The notes: a model not told the origin generated them from the sequence alone. A stretch of 64,000 nucleotides of DNA from Micromonospora tulbaghiae (GCF_900091605.1 NZ_FMCQ01000003.1:714836-778835); one strand, 5' to 3'; positions 50,802-58,908 are shown, numbered from the stretch's first letter. Program-made: numbers and translations.

Positions 50802-52076
50802 ATGACACCCGTGCCACAGCGCCCGTCCCGCTCCCGCCGCCGCGCCGGCCCGGCCGTGCTGGCCGCACTCGCCCTGGTCGCGCCGGCGCCGCTGGTGACG
50901 GCCCCCGCGCCGGCCGCCGCCGCGGCCGCGCTCCAGGAGGTGATGTTCGTCGGCAACAACTGGGACGGCACCGCCGACGTCATCCGGTCCCGTGGCGACT
51001 ACGCCAGGATCGGCCGGATCAACGTGATCCCGGACCGCGCCGCGCGGCTGCGGGAGATCTACCTCAACCCGATCAAGCTGGCGTTCTTCCTCGGCATCCG
51101 GCAGGGCCCGGGAGAGGGCCACGACCAGCTCATCGACGACATGTACACCACGCCGGACGGCACCGCGCTCGTGGTGTCCCGGCCCAGCTTCGCCGACGTC
51201 GTCTCGATCGACCTGGCCACCGGCGCGCTGCGCTGGCGGTTCCCGGTCTCCGGCTACCGCGCCGACCACATGGCCGTCTCGCCCGACGGCACCCGCGTCG
51301 CGGTCTCCGCCTCCACCTCCAACACGGTGCACGTGCTGGACATCCGCACCGGCGCACAGCTCGGCTCGTTCGGCGCCGGCGACAAGCCGCACGAGAACGT
51401 CTACACCGACGGCGGCACCCGGCTGTGGAACATGTCCATCGGCGAGGTCAACACCGACCTGGACGCGCCGTGGCTCGACTGGACCAAGGGCGACCGCCGG
51501 ATCACCGTCGCCGACACCAGCACGTACCAGGTGGTCAAGGTGATCGACATGCGGGACCGGCTGGACGCCGCCGGCCGCCGGGACCTCTCCGACGCGGTCC
51601 GCCCGGCCGTGTTCACCCCCGACGGCAGCCGGCTCTACTTCCAGGTGTCCTTCTTCAACGGCGTGGTCGAGTACGACGTGGCCACCGACCGCGTCACCCG
51701 CGTCGCCACGCTGCCGAAGAACCCGGCCACCAGCGAGGACCGCACCACCTGGGTCAACGACTCCCGGCACCACGGCCTGTCGATGAGCCCCGACGGCACC
51801 CGGATCTGCGTCGCCGGCACCATGGACGACTACGCCACCGTGCTGGACCGGGCCACGTTGCGCGAGGGCCCGCTGGTGTCCGCGAGCAAGCCGTACTGGG
51901 CCACCGTCAGCGGGGACGGCCGGGACTGCGTGATCTCCGAATCCGGCGCCGACCAGGTCACCGCGATCAACTTCGCCACCGGGCAGAAGGTCGCGAGCGT
52001 CCCGGTCGGCGACCACCCCCAGCGCGTCCGCATCGGGCACATCCCGGAGGGCTGGACGCCCCCGGCCGCCGGCTGA
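50802..52076 (+). CDS. Secreted YncE/WD40-like beta-propeller protein
   Basis: 424 residues. A signal peptide (RRRAGPAVLAALALVAPAPL to about AAAAAA, residues 12-45) is followed by a seven-bladed-type propeller with 40-residue repeats of the surface-antigen/YncE kind: TTPDGTALVVSRPSFADVVS, AVSPDGTRVAVSASTSNTVH, FTPDGSRLYFQVSFFNGVV, SMSPDGTRICVAGTMDDYAT and TVSGDGRDCVISESGADQVT. No enzymatic residues are evident. AGGAGG precedes the ATG by six bases. It is divergent from the PucR-type regulator, which probably controls it. Confidence 0.87.
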   Translation: MTPVPQRPSRSRRRAGPAVLAALALVAPAPLVTAPAPAAAAAALQEVMFVGNNWDGTADVIRSRGDYARIGRINVIPDRAARLREIYLNPIKLAFFLGIRQGPGEGHDQLIDDMYTTPDGTALVVSRPSFADVVSIDLATGALRWRFPVSGYRADHMAVSPDGTRVAVSASTSNTVHVLDIRTGAQLGSFGAGDKPHENVYTDGGTRLWNMSIGEVNTDLDAPWLDWTKGDRRITVADTSTYQVVKVIDMRDRLDAAGRRDLSDAVRPAVFTPDGSRLYFQVSFFNGVVEYDVATDRVTRVATLPKNPATSEDRTTWVNDSRHHGLSMSPDGTRICVAGTMDDYATVLDRATLREGPLVSASKPYWATVSGDGRDCVISESGADQVTAINFATGQKVASVPVGDHPQRVRIGHIPEGWTPPAAG

Positions 52077-52091
52077 CCGGCGGCCGGACCG

Positions 52092-53681
52092 TCACCGGGC
52101 GGGGCAGCGCAGCCCCTCCCGGGGGACGGTGAGCGAGATCAGGTACGCGTCGACGGCCGACGTCACGCACGACGTCTGCGGGTAGGCGGTGTGCCCCTCG
52201 CCCTCCCAGGTCAGCACCCGCCCCACACCGAGCATGGACGCGAGCGCGGGCGTCTGCTCGTACGGCGTGGCCGGGTCACCGGTGGTGCCGACCACCAGGA
52301 TCGGCGGCGCGCCGTTCGCCCGGCCGGTCGGGTACGGATCCCGCTCGCCCGGCCACTCCACGCAGCCCAGCATGCCCACCGCCAGGGCGGGACCGAACAG
52401 CGGATACTTCTGCCGCCACTGCGACTGCAACGAGCGGACCTGCTCGCGGGTCGGCTTCTCGGTCTCGTCGGCACAGTTGACCGCCAGATTGGCGTCGAAC
52501 AGGTTGGAGTAGTGCCCGCCGGGCTCGCGGCCCGCGTACGCGTCGGCCAGCTTGAACACGCCGTCCGGGTCGCCGCCCTGCAGGTCGTCGATCGCCCGGG
52601 CCAGCTCCTGCCAGCCCTGTTCGGTGTAGAGCGACGAGATCACCGCGTAGAAGACCCACCCGGCGGTGGCCTTGCGGCCGTCCTGCGCGCGTACCGGGGA
52701 GGCCTTCGCCTTGGCGATCGCGTCCGTGACCGCACCCCGCGCGTCCGGGGCGATCGGGCAGCGGCCGGCGTTCGCCGCGCACCACCTGGTGAAGTTGTCG
52801 AACGCCCGCTCGAAGCCCTTCGCCTGGCTCTCCGACCCGGCGATCAGCTTCTGTTGCGGGTCGACCGCGCCGTCGAGCACCAGGGCGCGCACGCGCTGCG
52901 GGTAGAGCTGCGCGTAGGTGGCGCCGAGCAGCGTGCCGTAGGAGTAGCCGAGGTACGTCAGTTTGTCGTCGCCGACCGCCGCGCGGACCGCGTCCATGTC
53001 CCGCGCGGCCTGCTCGGTGCCGTAGAGCGGGAGCTGGTCGCCGTACTTCGCGCCGCACCGCTCGCCGATGCGCCGGTTGAGGCCGACGAAGCCGTCGAAC
53101 GACGACTGGCTCTCCGGGTCGGGGTCGTAGCCGAAGCTGGCGTCCAGGTCGGCGTCGGAGATGCACTTGACCGGGCTGGACCGGGCCACCCCGCGCGGGT
53201 CGAAGCCGACGATGTCGAACCGGTCCGTGATCGCCGTCGGCAGGCCGCCGAACGCCGGTCCGAAGGACAGGTAGACGGCGGTGTCGACGCCGGACGCACC
53301 GGGACCACCCGGGTTGATCACCAGCGAGCCGATCCGGTCGCGCTGCTTGGTCGAGCGGGCCCGGATCAACGCGATCTCGAACGTCTCGCCGGCGCCCGGC
53401 CCGGCGGTCGCGCCGGTGGTGGCCCCGCTGCCCCAGTTACGCGGCACGGCGATCCGGGCGCAGTCGTAGCGCATGTCCGCCGCTCCCCGCCCGACCAGCT
53501 CGTCGGGCACCTCCGGGCAGGCCCGCCACTGCGGCGCGGTGCCCGGCGGGGCAGCCTCGCCCTCGCTCTCGGCGCGCGGGGCGAACGCCGGCAGCGTGCA
53601 GCCGGCGGTGAGCACCACCGCCGCGACGAACGCGGCCAGGACGGGCCGGAACCGGCGGGTCCGGTCGGGGAAGCGGGTCAC
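52092..53681 (-). CDS. Secreted alpha/beta-hydrolase lipoprotein, TAP family peptidase
   Basis: 529 residues, similar to the Streptomyces tripeptidyl aminopeptidases SlpD/SlpE. The N-terminus has a lipoprotein signal ending LTAGC near residue 23. The nucleophile elbow is YLGYSYGTLLGA, the oxyanion region INPGGPGASGVD, an Asp in VGTTGDPATPYE and the His in WEGEGHTAYPQTSC; the last region is the TAP-like C-terminal domain. It should remove N-terminal tripeptides from peptides outside the cell. The GTG start has GGAGG eight bases upstream; an ATG at 53696 has none. Confidence 0.88.
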   Translation of the reverse strand: MTRFPDRTRRFRPVLAAFVAAVVLTAGCTLPAFAPRAESEGEAAPPGTAPQWRACPEVPDELVGRGAADMRYDCARIAVPRNWGSGATTGATAGPGAGETFEIALIRARSTKQRDRIGSLVINPGGPGASGVDTAVYLSFGPAFGGLPTAITDRFDIVGFDPRGVARSSPVKCISDADLDASFGYDPDPESQSSFDGFVGLNRRIGERCGAKYGDQLPLYGTEQAARDMDAVRAAVGDDKLTYLGYSYGTLLGATYAQLYPQRVRALVLDGAVDPQQKLIAGSESQAKGFERAFDNFTRWCAANAGRCPIAPDARGAVTDAIAKAKASPVRAQDGRKATAGWVFYAVISSLYTEQGWQELARAIDDLQGGDPDGVFKLADAYAGREPGGHYSNLFDANLAVNCADETEKPTREQVRSLQSQWRQKYPLFGPALAVGMLGCVEWPGERDPYPTGRANGAPPILVVGTTGDPATPYEQTPALASMLGVGRVLTWEGEGHTAYPQTSCVTSAVDAYLISLTVPREGLRCPAR

Positions 53682-53715
53682 GTGGGCGCCCTCCATGATC
53701 GTGTCGACCGTCAGG

Positions 53716-54828
53716 CTACGCCCGGCCGCGGGTGTCACCGACCGTCGCCGCCGGATCGCCGCGCAGCACCTCGTCGACGTCGTAGCGGATCGGGCGGTCG
53801 AGCTGGCCGTAGTCGCAGGAGCGGGGATCACGGTCGGGACGCCAGCGCAGGAACCGGGCGGTGTGCCGCAGCCGGTCGCCCTCCATCGCGTCGTACGCCA
53901 CCTCGACCACCAGCGCCGGGCGCAGCGGCTCCCACTCCAGGTTCTTGCCGCCGGTCCACCGGCTCACCCCGCCCGGGATGCGCTGACCCCGCTCGTGGTC
54001 GCCGTGCACCCACGGGTGCTCGCCGCCGACGTCGCGGTAGGGCTCCAGCTCGTCGAGCAGCTCCTTGCGGCGGGCCATGGTGAACGAGGAGCTGACGCCG
54101 ATGTGGTGCAGCACGCCGTCGTCGTCGTAGAGGCCGAGCAGCAGCGAGCCGACCACCGGACCGGACTTGTGCCAGCGGAAACCGGCCACCACCGCGTCCA
54201 TCGTGCGCGCGTGCTTGACCTTGAACATGAGCCGCTTGCCCGGCTCGTACGGCAGGTCGGCCGGCTTGACGATGAGCCCGTCCAGCCCGGCGCCCTCGAA
54301 CACGTCGAACCAGCGGCGGGCCGTCTCCGGGTCGGTGGTCACCTGCGTCACGTGCACCGGCGGGCGCACCCCCGACAGCGCCTGCTCCAGCCGCTCGCGG
54401 CGCCGGGGATAGGGCTGACCGGTGAGCAGCTCGTCGTCGATCGCCAGCAGGTCGAACGCGACGAAGTCGGCCGGGGTGGTCTCGGCCAGCAGCTTCACCC
54501 GGGAGGCGGCCGGATGGATCCGCTGGGCCAGCAGCTCGAAGTCGAGCCGCGGCTGCCCGCCCGGGCCGTCCCGGCGGATCACGATCAGCTCGCCGTCGAC
54601 CGCGCACCGGGGCGGGAGCTGCCGCCGGGCCTGCTCGACCACCTCGGGGAAGTAGCGCGTCATCGACTTGCCGCCCCGGCTGGCCAGCTCGACCTCGTCG
54701 CCGTCGCGGAACACGATGCAGCGGAAGCCGTCCCACTTCGGCTCGTAGGTCAGGCCGTCGTCGGTGGGCAGCTCGGCCACGCTCTTGGCCAGCATCGGCT
54801 CGACCGGAGGGTTGATCGGCAGGTCCAC
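53716..54828 (-). CDS. ligC: ATP-dependent DNA ligase, LigC type
   Basis: 370 residues. Motif I is YEPKWDGFRCIVF with the Lys that forms the AMP adduct; motif III is FVAFDLLAIDD, motif IV LDGLIVKP and motif V LMFKVKHART, followed by an OB domain with the RFLRWRPDRDP end. Its length and lack of extra domains match mycobacterial LigC, which works in gap or nick repair with a LigD-like polymerase. Such a polymerase is at 39723 in this window, and an AlkA-like glycosylase is at 56985, so excision repair is a reasonable role. The GTG start has no clear ribosome binding site. Confidence 0.9.
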   Translation of the reverse strand: MDLPINPPVEPMLAKSVAELPTDDGLTYEPKWDGFRCIVFRDGDEVELASRGGKSMTRYFPEVVEQARRQLPPRCAVDGELIVIRRDGPGGQPRLDFELLAQRIHPAASRVKLLAETTPADFVAFDLLAIDDELLTGQPYPRRRERLEQALSGVRPPVHVTQVTTDPETARRWFDVFEGAGLDGLIVKPADLPYEPGKRLMFKVKHARTMDAVVAGFRWHKSGPVVGSLLLGLYDDDGVLHHIGVSSSFTMARRKELLDELEPYRDVGGEHPWVHGDHERGQRIPGGVSRWTGGKNLEWEPLRPALVVEVAYDAMEGDRLRHTARFLRWRPDRDPRSCDYGQLDRPIRYDVDEVLRGDPAATVGDTRGRA

Positions 54829-54952
54829 GGCGACCAGTCAACCAGACCCCACCGACAGTGGTGAGGCAGATCACCGCCGGTGGCCGGGCGGCGTGTCCTG
54901 CCACGGCCGCGTTCGTCACCGCCGCCCGAATGGTGAAACCGCAGGTCAGAGC

Positions 54953-54958
54953 TACCGT
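54953..54958 (+). promoter_or_regulatory. -10-like hexamer, leaderless spacing
   Basis: TACCGT lies six bases before the GTG of the 70-residue gene. Confidence 0.4.
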
Positions 54959-54964
54959 CGCGGC

Positions 54965-55177
54965 GTGCCGGAGTGGAGTTGCGGATGCTGCGGGCGCTGG
55001 CGGGTCAGCGTCGAGTTGATTCACGGCCGCTACCGCTACCGGCTGGCGCACCGCTACCCGCCCGAGCACGGCGGCGGCGCGAACGTCCTCGGCGAGGTCG
55101 GCTCGGTAGCCGAGCTGGAACGCCTGCTGAAGCGGTACGCCCCGGTCACCCTGGCCGACCTCCACGAAGCCGCCTGA
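54965..55177 (+). CDS. Small conserved-looking protein, unknown function
   Basis: 70 residues: PEWSCGCCGRWRVSVELIHG followed by a basic segment (RYRYRLAHRYPP) and a C-terminal helix (SVAELERLLKRYAPVTLADLHEA). A CxCC motif near the N-terminus could bind a metal. The fold is not recognised. The open frame and codon bias are good, and the GTG is preceded at six bases by a TANNNT hexamer, which supports a real leaderless gene. It faces away from the LigC gene and is followed by repeat copy 4. Confidence 0.65.
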   Translation: MPEWSCGCCGRWRVSVELIHGRYRYRLAHRYPPEHGGGANVLGEVGSVAELERLLKRYAPVTLADLHEAA

Positions 55178-55267
55178 CCCACGCGCCGCCTCCGGGCCCC
55201 CCGCGGGTCGGTTGCGGCCGGACGGCGGAACACCCGGCCCTGCATCTCCGCGGCCCCGCGAGCCGCC

Positions 55268-55335
55268 GATCTTGGAGTTGTGGCACCTCGCAAAGGTGGC
55301 GAGCGGGACATCCTGGGCACCACAACTCCAAGATC
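55268..55335. repeat. GATCTTG palindromic intergenic repeat, copy 4 (TTGG subtype)
   Basis: 68 bp with perfect 16-base outer arms (55268-55283 and 55320-55335, GATCTTGGAGTTGTGG) identical to those of copy 3. A 5-bp inner stem (CTCGC with GCGAG) gives a branched fold. It lies in a 295-bp gap that otherwise shows nothing but a possible promoter at its downstream end. Confidence 0.82.
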
Positions 55336-55434
55336 GACGAACGCGGGCGAGCGGGCGACGGGCGACGGCGGGCGGGCGGCGGGCGAGGGACGACGGGCGG
55401 GCGCTCGGGGCGGCGGCGAGGTGAAGCTCGGGCA

Positions 55435-55440
55435 TAGGCT
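55435..55440 (+). promoter_or_regulatory. Possible -10 hexamer for the SRPBCC gene
   Basis: TAGGCT, 32 bases before an ATG that has its own ribosome binding site. No convincing -35. Confidence 0.3.
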
Positions 55441-55472
55441 GAGTGGACCGTCCACGGGGGAGGGAAAAGCCC

Positions 55473-55895
55473 ATGCGGTTCGCCGAGTCCGTCGAGATCG
55501 CCGCCGACGTCGACCGGGTCTGGGAGGTGCAGACCGACGTGGAGCGCTGGCCGGAGTGGACGCCCTCGGTCACCGCCGCCCGCCGGCTGGAGCCCGGTCC
55601 GCTGGCGCTCGGTTCGACCGCCCGGCTGGAGCAGCCACGGCTGCGCCCGTCGGTGTGGCGGGTCACCGAGATCGAGCCGCCGTACTCGTTCGTCTGGGAG
55701 TCGGCGGGCCCCGGTGTGCGCAGCCGGGGCGAGCACCGGCTGGTGCCGCTGGAGGACGGGCGCACCCGGGCCGAGCTGGTCCTGGTGCAGACCGGTCCGC
55801 TGGCCGGGTTGATCGGGTTGCTGGCCGGCTCGATGATGCGCCGCTACCTGCGGCAGGAGGCGGACGGGCTCAGGCGTCGCTGCGAGGCCCGCTGA
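55473..55895 (+). CDS. SRPBCC-superfamily (polyketide cyclase/START-like) protein
   Basis: 140 residues forming one START-like ligand-binding fold: MRFAESVEIAADVDRVWEVQ, TDVERWPEWTPSVTAARRLE, IEPPYSFVWESAGPGVRSRG and a C-terminal helix GLLAGSMMRRYLRQEADGL. Members bind hydrophobic ligands; the substrate here is unknown. The ATG follows GGGGAGGG by about nine bases, and a longer in-frame start at 55443 adds only Arg/Pro residues. It converges with a GNAT gene. Confidence 0.87.
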   Translation: MRFAESVEIAADVDRVWEVQTDVERWPEWTPSVTAARRLEPGPLALGSTARLEQPRLRPSVWRVTEIEPPYSFVWESAGPGVRSRGEHRLVPLEDGRTRAELVLVQTGPLAGLIGLLAGSMMRRYLRQEADGLRRRCEAR

Positions 55896-55914
55896 CCGGA
55901 GCCGGAGCGGACGC

Positions 55915-56403
55915 TCAGGCTCCGCCGGGAGACCCGGGGGCCGTCTTCTCCAGCACGGCGAGGCGGTTGCCGTTCTCGTCCGGCCGGTGCGACACCACCC
56001 GGTAGCCGCGGCCCGCGTACAGGGACAGGTTCGCCGCGCTGTCCGCGCCGGTGAACAGCGCGAACCGGGCCACCCGGCCGGCGCAGGCGTGCTCGACGGC
56101 GTCCAGCAGCCGCCCGCCGACGCCCCGGCCCTGCTGGTCGGGCGCGACCGAGAGGCGGCCGACGTGGGCGGTGTCGCCGTCGAGGCGGGCGCGTACCGAG
56201 CCGACCAGGCGGGTGCCGCGCCGGGCGGCGAGCACCACGTCCGGGCCGGCCAGCGCCGCCCGTACCTCGTCCAGCGTCTCGGTCAGCGGGGGCAGGAACA
56301 CGTCCCGGTAGCGCTGCGCCTCCACCAGGTACGCGGCACGCTGCACGGTGAGGATCTCACCGGCGTCGGCGACGTCTGCGGGGGCGATGGTCACGTCGGT
56401 CAC
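55915..56403 (-). CDS. GNAT-family N-acetyltransferase
   Basis: 162 residues. Typical blocks are TDVTIAPADVADAGEILTVQ at the start, HVGRLSVAPDQQGRGVGGRL with the acetyl-CoA loop QQGRGVGG, and LFTGADSAANLSLYAGRGYR near the end. GTG start without a good ribosome binding site. It diverges from the DUF1990 gene across a 47-base gap that holds the latter's promoter. Substrate unknown. Confidence 0.88.
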   Translation of the reverse strand: MTDVTIAPADVADAGEILTVQRAAYLVEAQRYRDVFLPPLTETLDEVRAALAGPDVVLAARRGTRLVGSVRARLDGDTAHVGRLSVAPDQQGRGVGGRLLDAVEHACAGRVARFALFTGADSAANLSLYAGRGYRVVSHRPDENGNRLAVLEKTAPGSPGGA

Positions 56404-56437
56404 CGGCTCAGCTCACCACAGCGCTCCCGGGCGGCCG

Positions 56438-56443
56438 TACGCT
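56438..56443 (+). promoter_or_regulatory. -10-like hexamer before the DUF1990 mini-cistron
   Basis: TACGCT lies seven bases before the ATG at 56451, the start of a three-codon frame, and 15 bases before the ATG of the DUF1990 gene. Confidence 0.4.
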
Positions 56444-56450
56444 GGCGGGG

Positions 56451-56462
56451 ATGTTCCCATGA
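56451..56462 (+). CDS. Possible three-codon leaderless upstream cistron (Met-Phe-Pro)
   Basis: ATG TTC CCA TGA. The stop codon overlaps the DUF1990 start as ATGA, the same 4-base arrangement used for coupled genes elsewhere in the window, and a -10-like hexamer precedes the first ATG by seven bases. If transcription starts at the first ATG, ribosomes would begin here and reinitiate on the main gene. This is inference from sequence only. Confidence 0.35.
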   Translation: MFP

Positions 56463-56980
56463 GCGTGGAGGTGGCCGCCGTGCCCGAGCTGACGTACCCG
56501 GAGGTGGGCGCGACCCGCGACGGCGGCCTGCCGGCGGGTTACCACCACCTGCGCCACCGGGTCCGGCTGCCGGACGGCGGTTTCCCGGTGGCGGCGGACG
56601 CGGTGCTGGGCTGGCGGCTGCACCGCGCCGCGGGCGTGGTGATGCGCGCGGACGCGCCGCGCGCCGCCCCCGGGGTGCGGGTCACGCCGGGGGTCGGTGT
56701 CGGCCCGGTGCGGCTGTGGGGCCCGACCGAGGTGGTCTGGACGGTCGACGAGCCGGACCGGGCCGGGTTCGGCTACGGCACGCTGCCCGGGCACCCGGAG
56801 GTCGGTGAGGAGGCGTTCCTGGTGACCCGGGGCGCCGACGGCGTCTGGTTCGAGGTGACCGCGTTCAGCCGCCCGGCCCACTGGTACGTGCGGGCCGGCG
56901 GGCCGGTCGTGCTGGGCTTCCAGCGGGCGTACGCCTGGTGGCTGGGGAGGACGCTGCGGCGGCTGTGCCGGCGGCGCTGA
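56459..56980 (+). CDS. DUF1990 family protein
   Basis: 173 residues, recognised as DUF1990 from LTYPEVGATRDGGLPAGYHH, the central WRLHRAAGVVMRADAPRAAPG, FGYGTLPGHPEVGEEAFLV and FEVTAFSRPAHWYVRAGGPV. No function is established; the fold is related to START-like proteins. It is cytoplasmic. The ATG was chosen because it overlaps the stop of a putative mini-cistron and gives a protein of family length. A longer in-frame start at 56348 would run into the divergent GNAT gene. Confidence 0.85.
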   Translation: MSVEVAAVPELTYPEVGATRDGGLPAGYHHLRHRVRLPDGGFPVAADAVLGWRLHRAAGVVMRADAPRAAPGVRVTPGVGVGPVRLWGPTEVVWTVDEPDRAGFGYGTLPGHPEVGEEAFLVTRGADGVWFEVTAFSRPAHWYVRAGGPVVLGFQRAYAWWLGRTLRRLCRRR

Positions 56981-56984
56981 GCGG

Positions 56985-57899
56985 TCAGTAGCGGGCGAAG
57001 GAGCGGATCGGGGCGCGAGGGCCGTACTTCGGCGCCTGGACGCCGGCCGCCTCCAGCAGCACGCACACCCGGCCGCGGTGCCCCCGGAACGGCTCCAGCA
57101 GCGCCAGCATCCGGGCGTCGTCGCCGCGCGGCTCCCCGGCGAGCGCCCAGGCCACGGTGTTCGGCACGTGGTAGTCGCCGACGCTGACCGCGTCCGGATC
57201 CCCGTACGCGATGCGCACCACCTCGGCGGCGGTCCACGGGCCGATCCCGGGGATCGCGGTGAGCCGCCGGGTGGCCTCCGCCGAGTCGGCGCAGCGTTCC
57301 AGCCGGTCCGCGACGGCCGCCGCGCGGCGCAGCGTGTCGGCGCGCCGCTGCTCGACCCCGAACGGGTGGAACACCCAGTACGGCGTGGCCGCCACCGCGG
57401 CGGGCTCCGGCGGCAGCAGCAGCGGTTGCAGCGGGCCGGGCGCGGGCTCGCGGAAGTGCCGCACGGTGGCGGCGTACGCCCGGTACGCCTCCTTGCCGGT
57501 GACCTTCTGCTCGAAGACGGCCCGCAGCAGCCGGGGGAAGACCTGCCCGGTCGCGGGCATCCGCAGCCCGTGGTGCGTGTGGGCGAGCCGGGCCACCAGC
57601 GGGTGCGCGGCGGCGAGGGCGGCGAACCCGGTCAGGTCGTCGCACAGCCCGGCGATCCGGTCGGCCCGGTCGACCACCCAGGCCGCACCCGGGCCGTACC
57701 CCTCGGCCAGCAGCTCGCCGGCTTCCGGGCGCAGCGCCAGCGTGGCCGGGCCGTCCGGGGTGCGGGTGGCCCACCAGAACGTGCCGGCGGCGATCCGCGC
57801 GCACGGGTCGTACGGGCTGAACGTGAGCGCCCGCACCGAGGCGGCCAGCCGGTAGCCGGCCGGCGGGCGCAGCGTACGGCGGGCGTCGGGCGAGGTCAC
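56985..57899 (-). CDS. AlkA-like DNA-3-methyladenine glycosylase (HhH-GPD)
   Basis: 304 residues. The N-terminal beta domain (YRLAASVRALTFSPYDP) precedes the helix-hairpin-helix fold, with EQKVTGKEAYRAYAATVRHF and the hairpin LTAIPGIGPWTAAEVVRIAYG. The catalytic Asp is in AVSVGDYHVPNTVAW. It should excise alkylated bases in base-excision repair. The convergent DUF1990 gene ends 4 bases away. The LigC-type ligase 2 kb off may complete the same pathway. GTG start, with CAGAGT six bases upstream. Confidence 0.88.
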   Translation of the reverse strand: MTSPDARRTLRPPAGYRLAASVRALTFSPYDPCARIAAGTFWWATRTPDGPATLALRPEAGELLAEGYGPGAAWVVDRADRIAGLCDDLTGFAALAAAHPLVARLAHTHHGLRMPATGQVFPRLLRAVFEQKVTGKEAYRAYAATVRHFREPAPGPLQPLLLPPEPAAVAATPYWVFHPFGVEQRRADTLRRAAAVADRLERCADSAEATRRLTAIPGIGPWTAAEVVRIAYGDPDAVSVGDYHVPNTVAWALAGEPRGDDARMLALLEPFRGHRGRVCVLLEAAGVQAPKYGPRAPIRSFARY

Positions 57900-58050
57900 C
57901 CGGCCACTCTGCCACGCGGCCCGGCCGTGACGCCGGGCACGCCCCGCGTGCCGGGAGGCGGGCCGATGCCGGTACGCCCCGCCTCCCGGGTCCGCGACGA
58001 TGACCGGCCGCGCCCTCCCCGGCGGCGACCGGTCACCGTGTTCTGGTGCG

Positions 58051-58704
58051 TCAGTACGAGTAGTCCGACCCGCCGCCGGAGGAGCTGTTCGCCGCGGGCG
58101 GCGCGACCGCCTTGGGCGTGCCGGTCGGCAGGCAGGTCAGGTTCTTCTTGCCGTTCGGGTCGACCACGAACCAGGTGCCGCCGACGCCCTGGCCCTTCCA
58201 CTGGCCCGGCTTCTTGTCGCCGATGTAGCGGTAGACCGGCCAGCCGCCGATGGTGAGCTGCCGGGTGCCGTCCTGGCGGGTGATGGTGCCGACCTTGTCG
58301 TCGGAGACGCCACGCAGCTGCGGGTTGCCGTCGGTGAGCGACGGCGGCCACACCTCGGCGCACTTGTCCACGCAGTTGGACTGCGGCGGGTCGGCGGAGT
58401 CCTTGTCGAACCGGTACAGCACCCAGCCGTCCTGGTCGGTGACGACGCGGCCCATCCGGGGCAGCTTCTTGCCGACCAGCTCGTCGGTGATCTTCACGTT
58501 GGCCGGGGGCGCCTTGTCCGCGACCGGCTTCTCCTCGGGAGCCGCCGACGCCTCCGGTTCGGCCGCCGCGGTGGGTTCGGCCGCGGCGACGGCGACCGGC
58601 TCGGCCGCGCCCGAGTTCGCCCCGTTGTAGCCTGCTGGGGCGCAGGCCGTAAGTGCGACCATCGCGCTCGCGACGATGACGGTCGTCCGCTTGTGGTGTG
58701 CCAC
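58051..58704 (-). CDS. Secreted lipoprotein of the Yx(F/W/Y)xxD repeat family (COG4315-like)
   Basis: 217 residues. Signal peptide AHHKRTTVIVASAMVALTAC with the lipid Cys near residue 21, then an Ala/Pro/Glu-rich spacer. Two copies of the motif follow: GWVLYRFDKDSADPP with SNCVDKCAEVWPP (a likely disulfide) and GWPVYRYIGDKKPGQWKG. The family is secreted, with unknown function. GAGGAGG precedes the GTG; a longer start at 58788 is unlikely. It lies downstream of an ECF sigma/anti-sigma pair on the same strand but beyond a strong hairpin, so it has its own promoter and could be a sigma target. Confidence 0.85.
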   Translation of the reverse strand: MAHHKRTTVIVASAMVALTACAPAGYNGANSGAAEPVAVAAAEPTAAAEPEASAAPEEKPVADKAPPANVKITDELVGKKLPRMGRVVTDQDGWVLYRFDKDSADPPQSNCVDKCAEVWPPSLTDGNPQLRGVSDDKVGTITRQDGTRQLTIGGWPVYRYIGDKKPGQWKGQGVGGTWFVVDPNGKKNLTCLPTGTPKAVAPPAANSSSGGGSDYSY

Positions 58705-58862
58705 GTGCCCTCCTCGTTCTTGGCAGTTCGCCGAGTAGTACGGGCGCGGCACTGTCAAGGTTGAACCCGAAACGGTGGCACATTTCACAGTGGACCGATT
58801 GAACCGTTGGGCGCCGGCGTGCGTGCGTCAGCACGAGGGGGTCCGCCGGCCGGGCACGACAC

Positions 58863-58897
58863 GACGGCGCCGGGTGGCCCAGCCACCCGGCGCCGTC
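58863..58897 (-). terminator. Stem-loop after the anti-sigma gene
   Basis: Perfect 15-bp arms (GACGGCGCCGGGTGG and its complement) with the loop CCCAG, 11 bases downstream of the anti-sigma stop on the minus strand. Confidence 0.75.
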
Positions 58898-58908
58898 GGC
58901 ACACCCGG

